Assembly (NCBI GenBank): GCA_036244855.1
Contig: BQKZ01000124.1
Coordinates: forward strand, 144,896 to 208,895
From: Temnopleurus reevesii
Lineage: Eukaryota; Echinodermata; Echinoidea; Temnopleuroida; Temnopleuridae
Reading direction: 5' to 3'
DNA length: 64,000 bases
Below the pieces are notes generated by a model that was given only the letters and a program-made list of their open reading frames with translations, had not been told where the DNA came from and ran no database searches. Below are positions 55,640 through 64,000 of the stretch, in pieces. Each line of letters starts with the position of its first letter. Positions within the stretch are counted from its first letter, which is position 1. The position numbers were made by a program, and so were the translations under genes.

Positions 55640-56152
55640 CTGACTTGAAATTACTAAAAAAAAATTATTAGGGGTATCTGTTAAATTGAGGTGTCCTTAT
55701 ACACGTAGAATGGTGAACAAAGAAAGGTTATTCATTTGATACACATTCTTCATCTATGGAAGAAAAGTAACGGCAGAAACATTCACTAATCCATCAAAAT
55801 CACTGAAACGCCATCAAAAGGTTTTGGTCTAATATTTTTTTCAAGTGGTATACAACTTGCCATAAGGAATTACATTTTTATTTTATTAACATGCACAGGC
55901 GGCTATGTTAACGTACGCGTAAGTGAGCCCTCTAGCTGAATAAGCATTATAGTCATCAAATTGACAAAATCAAGTTCCATAATCACATGGATGATGAATC
56001 AAATTATTTAGTCTGTTCATTGAGTTGCATACACGCCCACACATACATACACATACGCACACACATCGCACACAAACACACACATACACATGTGTATAAC
56101 ATGTATAGAGAACAAAGCCTCTTTCAGACAGACAGAAAAACACACAAACGAA

Positions 56153-56183
<31 letters not shown>

Positions 56184-59100
56184 ATTTCTATCCCCTCTCA
56201 TTCTCTCACTTTAAATATACACCCCGTCTATCTCTTCCACTCACTTTTAAATGGAAACAGCAAACTAAAACAGGAATGATAACAATTGTCAATGAAAATT
56301 ATACTAATTTACATTTTCTGACAACATGCATTTCCCAAGCCGATTAGCCGAGGGACGAGTGATTACAAGAAAATGTAAAAGAGTGCAAATTTCTTACAAT
56401 ATCTTGTTCAAATTTTTTGGAAATAGCAAAATATATGCTGTGAAGTTCCTGTTTAACATACTAATTGCACACAAAGATGGGGGAAAAGGGTACGAAAATA
56501 ATAACTGACTGATATTTGCAACTTTATTCTTATTTCACCAAAATTAATTTTATTGCAGGGATAAAAAATATCTCAATATATACTTTGGAGCAATTTTATG
56601 AAATCATAAATACAATGAAGCTACAAACAAGTTCATGGAAATACAGACTCCAATCATCCTTACCATATACAGTATAGGTACATTACATACAGACATATTC
56701 ACTCAAACATAAAAGCCCTTTCTAAAAAAAAAATATGGGGAATAAATCAATACTGCTATAAATCCAGGTACATACAATTCTTCTGATTATATATATTATA
56801 AACTTTTTGGCAACTCCTCATGAGAACTCTTGGTGAAAATATCAGCATAGATCAATAAACGAGGAAACAATTTCTTGTTATAACACAGACATCTTTACAA
56901 AAACTTTCCCTGTCGTATGTTTGAGCACTGAGCAACACTCGTAGGGTTCACAGTGACAGCCGAATCTTTATGGTTTAAAAATCTACAAATGTCCTATGGA
57001 AGATTCTATTTGCAACGCACAGGTGACTTGTTCAACTGGCCATGGCGCCTTCCTTCGGTTAAAAAGGCAGGAAGGCAACTTGTCAAAAAAATCTCGCCAA
57101 GGCACCTTCTGTAGTAAGAGGTGAGGAGGTGACATGTACAAACACACCCTGGCGCATTGCCTTGTTTAGGAAGAGAAGTCGAGAAGGCAACTCATGCTAA
57201 TTTTCCTTCATGCTTCAATTATAAGCTTCTGTAGGACTGTTTTAGTTTCTGAAACCGTAATGAGAGAGAAAGAAATTGAACAAAGTAAATATTTTCATTC
57301 AGACCTTTGCAATATCAAAGTTCTTTTTTTTTTCATGAAGAAGAAAGGAGTAATGTTTCCCAGTCATTAATTAATCAGGTGCTACACATACACCTACATA
57401 TTTCTCTCCAGAATAAGAGGAAATTTCTTTTGCATGCATCTAGCTATTGCAAATGCTTGAATGAAATTTGTTAACTTTGTCCATTTTTTTTAACCTACTG
57501 TTCAATAGTGCAAGACATCTATGTGACAAAATCCCTGAATGTTTACTAGAGCATAAAAAAGGACCTAATCTCATGCTAGAAAATGGGCATCTGTTCACAG
57601 GAAAAACATGCATGGGAAAGGGTAAAAAGGAGGGGAGTTTCTTTGACAAAGTAAAACAGATTTAAATCACAATCCAAACATCAACGTAATTGTAGCATCA
57701 TTTGCATCATTGAATTCCCCCGACCACACTGTGTGATCTTGACGAGAAGGTATTTAAAGCGGACCAGATAAACAGATTCTCTTCATCTCAAACAATGCAA
57801 GGCTATGACACAATACACATACAAGGTTCCATCAAAATTTCATACATGTTAACAGACTTCTCAGCCCAAATAACGGAAAAAGAGGAATAATTTACTGCAG
57901 AAGAAGACAAAAAAAACCCCACATTTCCCCTAGGACTGTGTGGTAGAATTACATGTATCAAGAAAAATAGGAAAACTCTGTCGAAACGACCTTGAAACGC
58001 TCTCAAAATAGGAACAAATTTATATTCTTTCATCATATGATTCCTAATGGTTAGGATGTCTGTGTTAAGAAAATATTATTCATAAGTCACAATCAACATG
58101 GTATTTCCATGGGGTTGGGTCAATTTTCGTGACATACCATAACTCAAAATTCCTACTTTTTTTCAAACCGGGTAAATATAGTCAAATGCTGACACGAGTA
58201 AATATTGCATTCTGCAATTTGACACTGAACAATTTCTTGTAATGTGAAAAAAATGTGACGTCGATGGAACAAAGGTAAATTTTGGGGTGCCAGTCGCTTC
58301 AAATCCATAAATGATTTTCAATTTAAATGTTTACAAATGCGACAAGGGGGAAAATTGTTAATTGAGAGCTCAAGGTGCAACGAGATCTACATTGATCTTC
58401 ATGATGACCTGAAAAAGTTAATACCTTTGTAACATAGTCATCACATTGTAAACTTTGACCCAACCCCCTGGAAAGATCCCCTAGTGATTATCTTAAAAAT
58501 AAATTTTATCAGGAACAAAATTATACTACCAATGACATGCACATGCTGCCATGCAGAGTTGGTAAAGTAGAAATATTTGCTTTCTAGTCACAGTTTCCTT
58601 AACTGATATCAATCAAAATTTCATTTCATTTATGAAATTTATCAAATATCATCAAATATCGAATATTATCATTTATCAAATAAAGGTGAATTTATTTAGG
58701 CTCAATGTAGGTACAAGTGACTTTGCCACCTGTGAAATACAAATTCCCCACTTACAGAAATATTGTCCCAAATCAACCCTAAAACACATCCTGGCTTATA
58801 GAAATACATAGACCCCTATATAAATATGATTAGTATATTTTGCAAATCAAATCAATTAAATATGATAATCATAAGATACAAATGGTAAGTTTGAAAAAGG
58901 GAAAGTGTCTAGTTTTTTAAAAATTATACGTTGTATCACCACATTCAGGGATGCCTGTTAGAATTTATTTGAAGGCCTGAAAATCTTCCTCATATGCAAT
59001 ATTTTTTAGACAAATATGCTAAAATTATGGCCTAAATTTAAGCTTTTGCATGAAAGTTGGCATCCGCACACAATTAATTATGGCACAGATATTAATACCA

Positions 59101-59480
59101 CAAAGGTGTCAATAATGACTAACAGGATATGCAAGAAAATAGAAATTAAAATGTGAGTCACCAAACAGCTGACCCAAATATTCTTCCATGAGACAAAGCA
59201 CGATAACAACACCCCTACAAGCAGTCTCTCATGAGAAAATATTTGACTCAGCTGTTAGATGATTCCAATTTTAATTTCTATCGTGCATATGAACTTTAAA
59301 AAAAAAATTCTGTGTCATGCTATTGCAAGGAACCAAATAATCAAGTTGAGAGAATAGTTCTCATTTGCTGCTTAACTGAGCTAATGAGTTTTGTTGGATG
59401 GTCTTGCAAAAAAGCAGCAATGATTGAATATAACTAATTGAGACAAGCATTTTGATTGTCTCATAGCGTATGCTATTTTG
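55640..59480. other. intergenic, AT-rich, one microsatellite and dispersed repeats
   Basis: (CA)n lies at 56030-56180. At 57000-57200 the word AGGAAGGCAACT recurs in a locally repetitive GC-richer patch. About 57250-58080 is related to the dispersed repeat at 30850-31480. A hAT-like MITE copy occupies 58946-59067. No exon was recognised on either strand. Confidence 0.4.
58946..59067. mobile_element. hAT-like MITE (CAGGGATGC termini), copy 2
   Basis: Begins CAGGGATGCCTG and ends GTTGGCATCCG. It shares 'ATGCAATATTTT', 'GGCCTAAATTTAAGCTTTTG' and 'CATGAAAGTTGG'-type words with 10113-10254. Confidence 0.5.
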
Positions 59481-59481
59481 T

Positions 59482-60007
59482 ATTATATCCCTTACACTAA
59501 GATCGTTGCATTGACAGTGTACAGGCAAGAAAAATGAATAGATTTGCTAATAAAGCCGTTTGCCATGGAATAGTATGAATAGTAATTTTTTCCCTAGGGA
59601 AAAAAGTTACTATCTTTGCGCGCATGCGTAGTCAGCTAAAACAGACGTGTCCGTGTGCGAGAGAGACGCTGCTTCCCAGCTACACGGCACGGGACACTTC
59701 TGGCGGGCTTCGTTCGCATGATGTGCTCAACGAGAAGACAAGCCAGAGACTAAAAAAACAATTTATCAGATTATCAAATTATCATTAAGACAAGGTAAGA
59801 TTATTTAATCTGCTGCAATAGACTACTTTATTGTTAATGTTGTTGTTGTAAGAAGGGATATATAAATAATATACAATGACTTTATTCTCGGTACTGGCTA
59901 AAACTATTCGCACTCATGAGCATCAGAATAGTACCATACTCCCTCCGGCCATCGTGCGAATAGTTTTAACCAGAACCTCGAGAGTCATTGTATATTTCTA
60001 TACTATT
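59482..60007. mobile_element. foldback-ended interspersed element, copy B
   Basis: Matches 4105-4727 over its length with substitutions and without the internal 80-bp duplication. The terminal hairpin (about 59878-59992) is shorter than in copy A because part of the loop is deleted, but the arms CTAAAACTATTCGCAC and GTGCGAATAGTTTTAACC are intact. Confidence 0.75.
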
Positions 60008-60740
60008 GACCAACATCTGATTCATTTTGAAGACTTTTTTGCGACATCCTGCCATACCCCATTTATCAAATTTGTCTTTGTTTTTAAAATAATACCACAT
60101 TATATAATTATTTTGGAATAGAATGGCAAGTATTGGTTTAAACGATATTTTTTTCAAATAAAATCTGTGACAAATAATAACAGAGTTCTGCCATGTCCTC
60201 CAGACTTTGCATAAAATAGCCAGGAGCCTTTCATGAGACATGAATTGTTGTTAATTTTTCTTGAAAAAGAAATTACCTTCAAAAGCAAGTGTCTACATGA
60301 ATGAAAGCTGAAAAGACCATGTAGTGAAAGAAGAGTCTACCCCAAAATAATACTTTTTTTAACAGTAGCAGAAACATTTGGCGAGCAGAACAAAAAAAAT
60401 GAAAATGTTAGTAATTGGATTCAACTTTGGAGTGAACTCTTCATTTAATGAACTGGCTCTGTTCTTTTGGGGTAAATTCAGATCTAAAAGATGATGTAAT
60501 CAGACGAAGTAGTGGATGAATTGTGTACGCATAACGCAGATCTTATACCCAGGATAATCTACTGACAAGCCTGAGACTTGTGGATGCGTTTGGGACTTCT
60601 GGACGGGTTGGCAAAGATATCATAATTCTTTTTATTGTGTCACAAATTTTAAAAACCTGTAATTTTGATTTGCTGCCTTTTTTTTTTATTAACGATTAGC
60701 GCACAAATACATGTACATATTCCGTTGCTATATTTGTTAT
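60008..60740. other. non-coding between the repeat and the SNAP29 3' end
   Basis: AT-rich. A minus-strand AATAAA followed by a run of A lies at about 60672-60690 and could serve the SNAP29 transcript, about 600 nt after its stop, but this is unproven. Confidence 0.35.
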
Positions 60741-61020
60741 ACCAGTGTACCAAATTCTCTAAATGAGAATTGTTAGGGACACAATTACCATTTACGTGCA
60801 AGTCAAAATTATTTTGTTACGTGTTGTCAATATAAAGCTTTGTAAAAACAATGGGATCAGAGTGAAATCACTGGGCCATATCCATTGTTCTGATGTGTAT
60901 AGTGATAGCAGGTATCCAAAGAATTTAGACTCATACTGTACACATTCTTTACATAGATTATTATATGATAAGAGGGTACCAAGTCTCTGCATGAGAAGTT
61001 ATTAGGTACACAATACCATT
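60741..61020. repeat. diverged tandem duplication with a satellite relic
   Basis: 'GTACCAAATTCTCTAAATGAGAA' with 'GGGACACAATTACCATT' at 60746-60792 recurs as 'GTACCAAGTCTCTGCATGAGAA' with 'AGGTACACAATACCATT' at 60976-61020. Between them 'TCACTGGGCCATATCCATTG' and 'TATAGTGATAGCAGGTA' are a lone relative of the 109-bp satellite at 21600-22790, nearly 40 kb away. Confidence 0.65.
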
Positions 61021-61087
61021 GTCCGTTCATCTTTCTCCTCGGGGAAACGTTCATTATCCATCGGCATTAGTCTAATGTTGCTATCTC

Positions 61088-61280
61088 CATCTTGCCTGCT
61101 ATCCTATCAAGGCCATTGTTCTGTCTCTCTAGTTTTTACCATTCCATCTCTCCATCATTATCTTCTCAGATTCTTCTTCACATCTCTGTTGGTCTTTTCA
61201 AAGTTGTCGTCCTGCCTCTCCACATTGCCTGTTATCCTATCTATGTCATCGTTCTGTCTCTCCAGTTTATCGTTCCATCC
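61088..61280 (-). pseudogene. two extra copies of the SNAP29 Qc SNARE segment in the 3' UTR
   Basis: Unit 2 (61150-61280) and truncated unit 3 (61088-61149) repeat the coding end of the last SNAP29 exon at an exact 131-bp period (anchor at 61411, 61280 and 61149). Unit 2 still reads openly as a SNARE-like helix (KLERQNDDIDRITGNVERQD) to the same TAA. Because 131 is not a multiple of three and a stop precedes it, it cannot be reached by read-through. Unit 3 has stops. Differences between units 1 and 2 are more often amino-acid changing (about 9) than silent (about 6), as expected for non-coding decay. Confidence 0.85.
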
Positions 61281-61288
61281 CTCCATCA

Positions 61289-61455
61289 TTATCTTCTCAG
61301 GATCTTCTTCACATCCCTGTCTGTCTTTGCCAGTTTGTCGTCCACTCTCTCCACCTTGCCTGTTATCCTATCGATGTCGTCGTTCTGTTTTTCCAGTTCA
61401 TCGTTCAATCCCATAGCAAGGCCCTTCAGGCGACCAATACCAGAGCTGATTTCAT
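61289..61455 (-). CDS. Snap29: SNAP29, last exon (Qc SNARE helix)
   Basis: Acceptor CACTGTCCCTCAG ends at 61456. The exon completes a split Asp, then encodes EISSGIGRLKGLAMGLNDEL and continues EKQNDDIDRITGKVERVDD to KKILRR and TAA. Heptad spacing and the zero-layer Gln of EKQND mark a Qc SNARE motif, matching SNAP29's GLGRLKDIA...DRLT...VRQL end. SNAP29 is a soluble Qbc SNARE that pairs with syntaxins, including STX17, and VAMPs in autophagosome-lysosome and other endomembrane fusion. It lacks the palmitoylated cysteines of SNAP25, and none are seen here. The stop is followed directly by repeats of this same segment. Confidence 0.93.
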
Positions 61456-61920
61456 CTGAGGGACAGTGAAAATAGACCAAAGGATTATCGACACATTCGT
61501 CAGAAGTATTCTATAAATGAAATTGAATATGACGTGGAATAATGACACCATCAAACCTAATATTTTTTTCCTTTTCAGTCCCTGTATGCTTGGAAGCTAA
61601 ATATATAGATACAAAAATGGAAAAAAAATATGATTGATTCAAAACACAACACGGAAGTGCAACATGGCTCTTATACACATGTATGGGTTTCATTTGATTG
61701 TAAGGGTTGAAAATTATTGCCAGCATGGCACAAATGTCATAGAGTCAAGCTCAAAAACATAATCATAGAACAGCAATTTTGAATTCAATTTTACTTCGAC
61801 ATACTGTCAAAAACTATTGTCCAATAGGATGATATTCAATATTTCTTTCTATATTGCACTTTTTTATGCAACTTGAGCATTCAAGATGGAATGGCCATAA
61901 GCAATACTTCAATAACTCAC
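61456..61920 (-). other. SNAP29 last intron
   Basis: A 465-bp AT-rich intron between the GTGAGT donor (61920-61915) and the CCCTCAG acceptor. Nothing else was recognised. Confidence 0.8.
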
Positions 61921-62200
61921 CAAGATTGGAATTGAGTTGGTTATCAAAGTCCTTCATGCCAGCTGACTGCCACACGTTACTTGTCTGCCCTCCAGCGTCG
62001 CTCTCTACGCCGAACCCTGACGTCGAGCTCGACCCTCCCCAGGAACCAGCGTCCGTTCCCGATGTCCCCACCCCTCTGATCTTGAGGGCGGGGTGATCCG
62101 AGTTAGCTCTCCGCATCTCCTCCTCCGCATCCACCCTCTCCATGTGGGTCCGGAGCTTGCTGGGACCTCGGGCAAGGGCAGGATCATGCTGAAGATTGGC
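61921..62200 (-). CDS. Snap29: SNAP29, linker exon (copy 2, complete)
   Basis: Acceptor CCGTAG ends at 62201 and the donor GTGAGT starts at 61920. It is 280 nt, entering in phase 0 and leaving in phase 1, which fits both neighbours. It encodes the linker between the two SNARE helices: ANLQHDPALARGPSK, then HMERVDAEEEMRRANSDHPA, LKIRG, a Gly/Ser-rich stretch, VWQSAGMKDFDNQLNSNL, and the first base of the Asp that starts the Qc block. DFDNQLNSNL corresponds to the IDSNLDEL lead-in of vertebrate SNAP29. A second, 3'-shortened copy of this exon lies 100 bp upstream. Confidence 0.92.
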
Positions 62201-62294
62201 CTACGGATCAAATTGAATATGGTTTAATCAGAGATATACTATAGACTGGTTTAGAATGAAAACGAATCCCTTCCTAGAGGTTCGGTGCCATCAC

Positions 62295-62541
62295 TCATGC
62301 CATCTGACTGCCACACGTTGCTCGTCTGTCTTCCAGCGTCGCTCTCCACGTCGAACCCCGACGTTGAACTCGACCCTCCCCAGGATCCCGCATCTGTTCC
62401 CGACATCTCCATCCCTCTGATCTTGAGGGCGGGGTGATCTGAGTTTGCTCTCCTCATCTCCTCCTCTGCATCCACCCTCTCCATGTGGGTCGGGAGCTTG
62501 CTGGATCCTCGGGACGGGGTAGTCTCCTGCTGTTGATTGGC
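62295..62541 (-). CDS. Snap29: SNAP29, duplicated linker exon (copy 1), possible alternative exon
   Basis: Acceptor ATCAATAG ends at 62542. Similarity to copy 2 starts about 30 bp inside the intron and runs through HMERVDAEEEMRRANSDHPA to VWQSDGM. The last 11 residues and the GTGAGT donor of copy 2 are missing. In the aligned part after HMER, about 14 codons differ silently and about 6 change the residue, suggesting protein constraint. A weak donor, ATGA|GTGATG (GT at 62294-62293), would end the exon in phase 1 like copy 2. It could then splice straight to the last exon, replacing copy 2. If it is not spliced, the frame stops at 62251. Misassembled haplotypes are another explanation. Confidence 0.6.
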
Positions 62542-63140
62542 CTATTGATTTAATTAAATATAGCTTTCATTCATAAATCAATTATTTCATCACACCATGT
62601 AAACACTGATTTTACCTTCCTCAATACCTCTTCACTAAATTAATGTGTCTATGCAACATAAAACTGCTGCCCCTGCCTTTTCATTCAAATTTTTTCCAAT
62701 TTTTTTCTAGAAAGTGGGTCCCGTTCTCTATATTCATTTTGTGAAGTGTATGTAAAAAGTCTTCCCCTCTTCTATTAATATATGAAATTTAAAAAATACA
62801 GCCCACTGAACTGTAGAGCAGAAAGATCATCGCCCATTTCTGAATACCTGAAAAATACCATCATGGGTAAAAGATTTTCTTGAATAAGGAAAATAGAGAT
62901 AGGCATTTTCTCTTCAGAATTAGAGATAAGTAATAATAAGTAAATATCACCTTATTTTGTCTTAAATCCTATTTTTCTTCAACAAAATGACAAATTATGC
63001 TATCTCTTTTTTCTTGTACACCTCACATTATTTATTGAGCACCATTGTTGCTTTTTCCACTTGATGAAAAATCTTGCAGATTTTGGACCTTTGCACTACT
63101 GGTAATTTGTCAATTTAAGAGAGCAACGAGAAATACAGAC
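62542..63140 (-). other. SNAP29 intron after the Qb exon
   Basis: About 600 bp, AT-rich, bounded by a GTCTGT donor (63140-63135) and the acceptor of linker copy 1. No further exon was recognised. Confidence 0.75.
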
Positions 63141-63284
63141 CTTCGGTTTGTTGAAGTAGTTGACAATCCCGCCAAAGATGGACTTCATGGAGGTGATGTG
63201 TTGTTTGGATGTGTCAAGGTCCTTGTCCATTTTGTCCAGTTTGGTGTCCACATTCTGCAGCTGTTCTCCCTGGTGCAGTAGCTC
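63141..63284 (-). CDS. Snap29: SNAP29, Qb SNARE exon
   Basis: The acceptor TTTCCACCACAG ends at 63285 and the donor GTCTGT, an unusual +3/+4, starts at 63140. It has 48 whole codons, phase 0 at both ends. It encodes ELLHQGEQLQNVDTKLDKMD, then KDLDTSKQHITSMKS and IFGGIVNYFNKPK. The HQGEQL Gln is the zero-layer glutamine of the Qb SNARE motif. The segment closely parallels SNAP29's ELLRQGE...KMDQDL...INSIKSVFGGLVNYF. That IFGG(I/L)VNYF block is characteristic of SNAP29 rather than SNAP25/23/47. The N-terminal exons (NPF motif region) lie beyond 64000. Confidence 0.95.
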
Positions 63285-63351
63285 CTGTGGTGGAAACAAT
63301 AAAAATTAGGTTTACCTATCGGCCAAACTTGTAAGATAAAATATATCTCGC

Positions 63352-63704
63352 TCCTGGGCGGTGTTTCACCAAATCGATATTAAAGTTATGCAACGAAGAA
63401 CGACACGGTACTGGTATCATTTCTTTTGTTGAATGATCGAGAATCTTAAGCGTATTGCACTCGTTAACGTGCTCCAGTCTTTCTTATAGTCGTGTGTAAC
63501 TTAAGAAAAACTTAGTGAAATACCGCCCTAGAGTATGTTAACGAGCCTAACGAGGCGCAAATATTCATACATGAATGAAGCGCCGTTAAATCCAAAAACA
63601 ACAACAACAACATAGGATTATCGATCATTCAGAACAATAACTGATACCAGTTGTGCTTTAAGTCGTTCTTAAAGTCTTTTGTAACTTGGTAAAACATGGT
63701 CCTG
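63352..63704. mobile_element. two GGGCGGTGTTTCAC-type MITE copies, adjacent
   Basis: 63352-63530 has CCTGGGCGGTGTTTCACCAA and an inverse TTAGTGAAATACCGCCCTAG. A second, left-truncated copy follows to 63704, ending AACTTGGTAAAACATGGTCCTGG. Both relate to 17922-18105. (AAC)n lies at 63595-63612. They sit in the SNAP29 intron upstream of the Qb exon. Confidence 0.6.
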
Positions 63705-63884
63705 GTTTGATAGAGTCTTATTTTACAAGCAAAAAGAAGGCCAACGAATGCAAAATCTTACTCTCACCCAAAACTTCAGAAAGCACATATGAAAGTGCAG
63801 GACCAATATTTTTTTTTAAATCTCATTTTTCTATAATAAAATCTCACTTGGTTGCTTTCATGCTAAAGAAATCTTACTGGTTCG

Positions 63885-64000
63885 CAGGTTTGGGATTGTG
63901 TATCATAAAGCTGTTCGTAGAGCTAGGCCTACACACACGACTCTATGAAAAATTGGTGACCCATTCTTAGGTGTCATCCAGTGCCAGGGTTATCAATGAT
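63885..64000. mobile_element. partial palindromic MITE at the window edge
   Basis: 'TTGGGATTGTGTATCATAAAGCTGTTCG' resembles the left arm of the element at 18151 and is cut or diverged on the right. The preceding 63705-63884 is AT-rich with nothing recognised. Confidence 0.4.

Noticed and set aside
61075..61469. Overlapping Ser/Leu-rich plus-strand readings of 113 and 125 codons with repeats
   Set aside because: Antisense of the SNAP29 Qc SNARE exon and its 131-bp repeats. The minus strand has the SNARE motif and splice site.
62005..62211. 68-codon minus-strand reading across the SNAP29 linker exon
   Set aside because: Out of frame with both flanking exons and crosses the acceptor.

Overview
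This is animal nuclear DNA, AT-rich and dominated by introns and intergenic repeats. It has two runs of N: about 480 bases from 19916, and 6 bases near 33976. The repeat landscape suggests a marine invertebrate deuterostome, most likely an echinoderm such as a sea urchin: tRNA-derived SINEs, many short inverted-repeat DNA elements, long TCA/ATG microsatellites and LINE 3' tails. That placement is inference, not proof. Nothing bacterial, no CRISPR array and no operon is present.

Three protein-coding genes can be read from spliced exons. (1) Minus strand, 4791-20587: the first four coding exons of a PITPNM/RdgB-alpha phosphatidylinositol transfer protein. They encode 221 residues of the lipid-transfer domain. 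The remaining exons lie off the left edge, and at least one 5' non-coding exon lies to the right of 20587. (2) Plus strand, 52238-53672: a complete two-exon gene of 204 codons matching CIMIP1 (C20orf85), a ciliary microtubule inner protein. Its upstream region carries three perfect TGACGTCA sites and an X-box-like RFX motif. (3) Minus strand, 61289-63284: the 3' portion of SNAP29, with the Qb SNARE helix, the linker and the Qc SNARE helix. Its 5' exons lie beyond 64000.

The most unusual feature is repeated partial-exon duplication inside two unrelated genes. In the PITPNM gene, the 5' end of exon 4 with its splice acceptor occurs in about five decaying tandem copies, and the donor side of exon 2 has a degenerate copy. 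In SNAP29, the linker exon is duplicated. Its substitutions are mostly synonymous and its phase fits a mutually exclusive exon pair. The Qc SNARE exon is repeated as 131-bp units running into the 3' UTR.

The rest is layered repeats. Tandem arrays include units of about 500 bp (14080-16660), about 550 bp (18470-19740), 109 bp (21600-22790) and about 218 bp (29440-30540), GA- and GT-rich minisatellites (36840-39130) and ATG/TCA microsatellites. Short inverted-repeat transposons include five copies of a TWA-flanked Harbinger-like element, two long TTAA-flanked piggyBac-like elements, a 372-bp element with 8-bp target duplications, and several nested insertions. Possible extra exons at 41270-41594, 50767-50890 and 54719-54916 are flagged but unproven.
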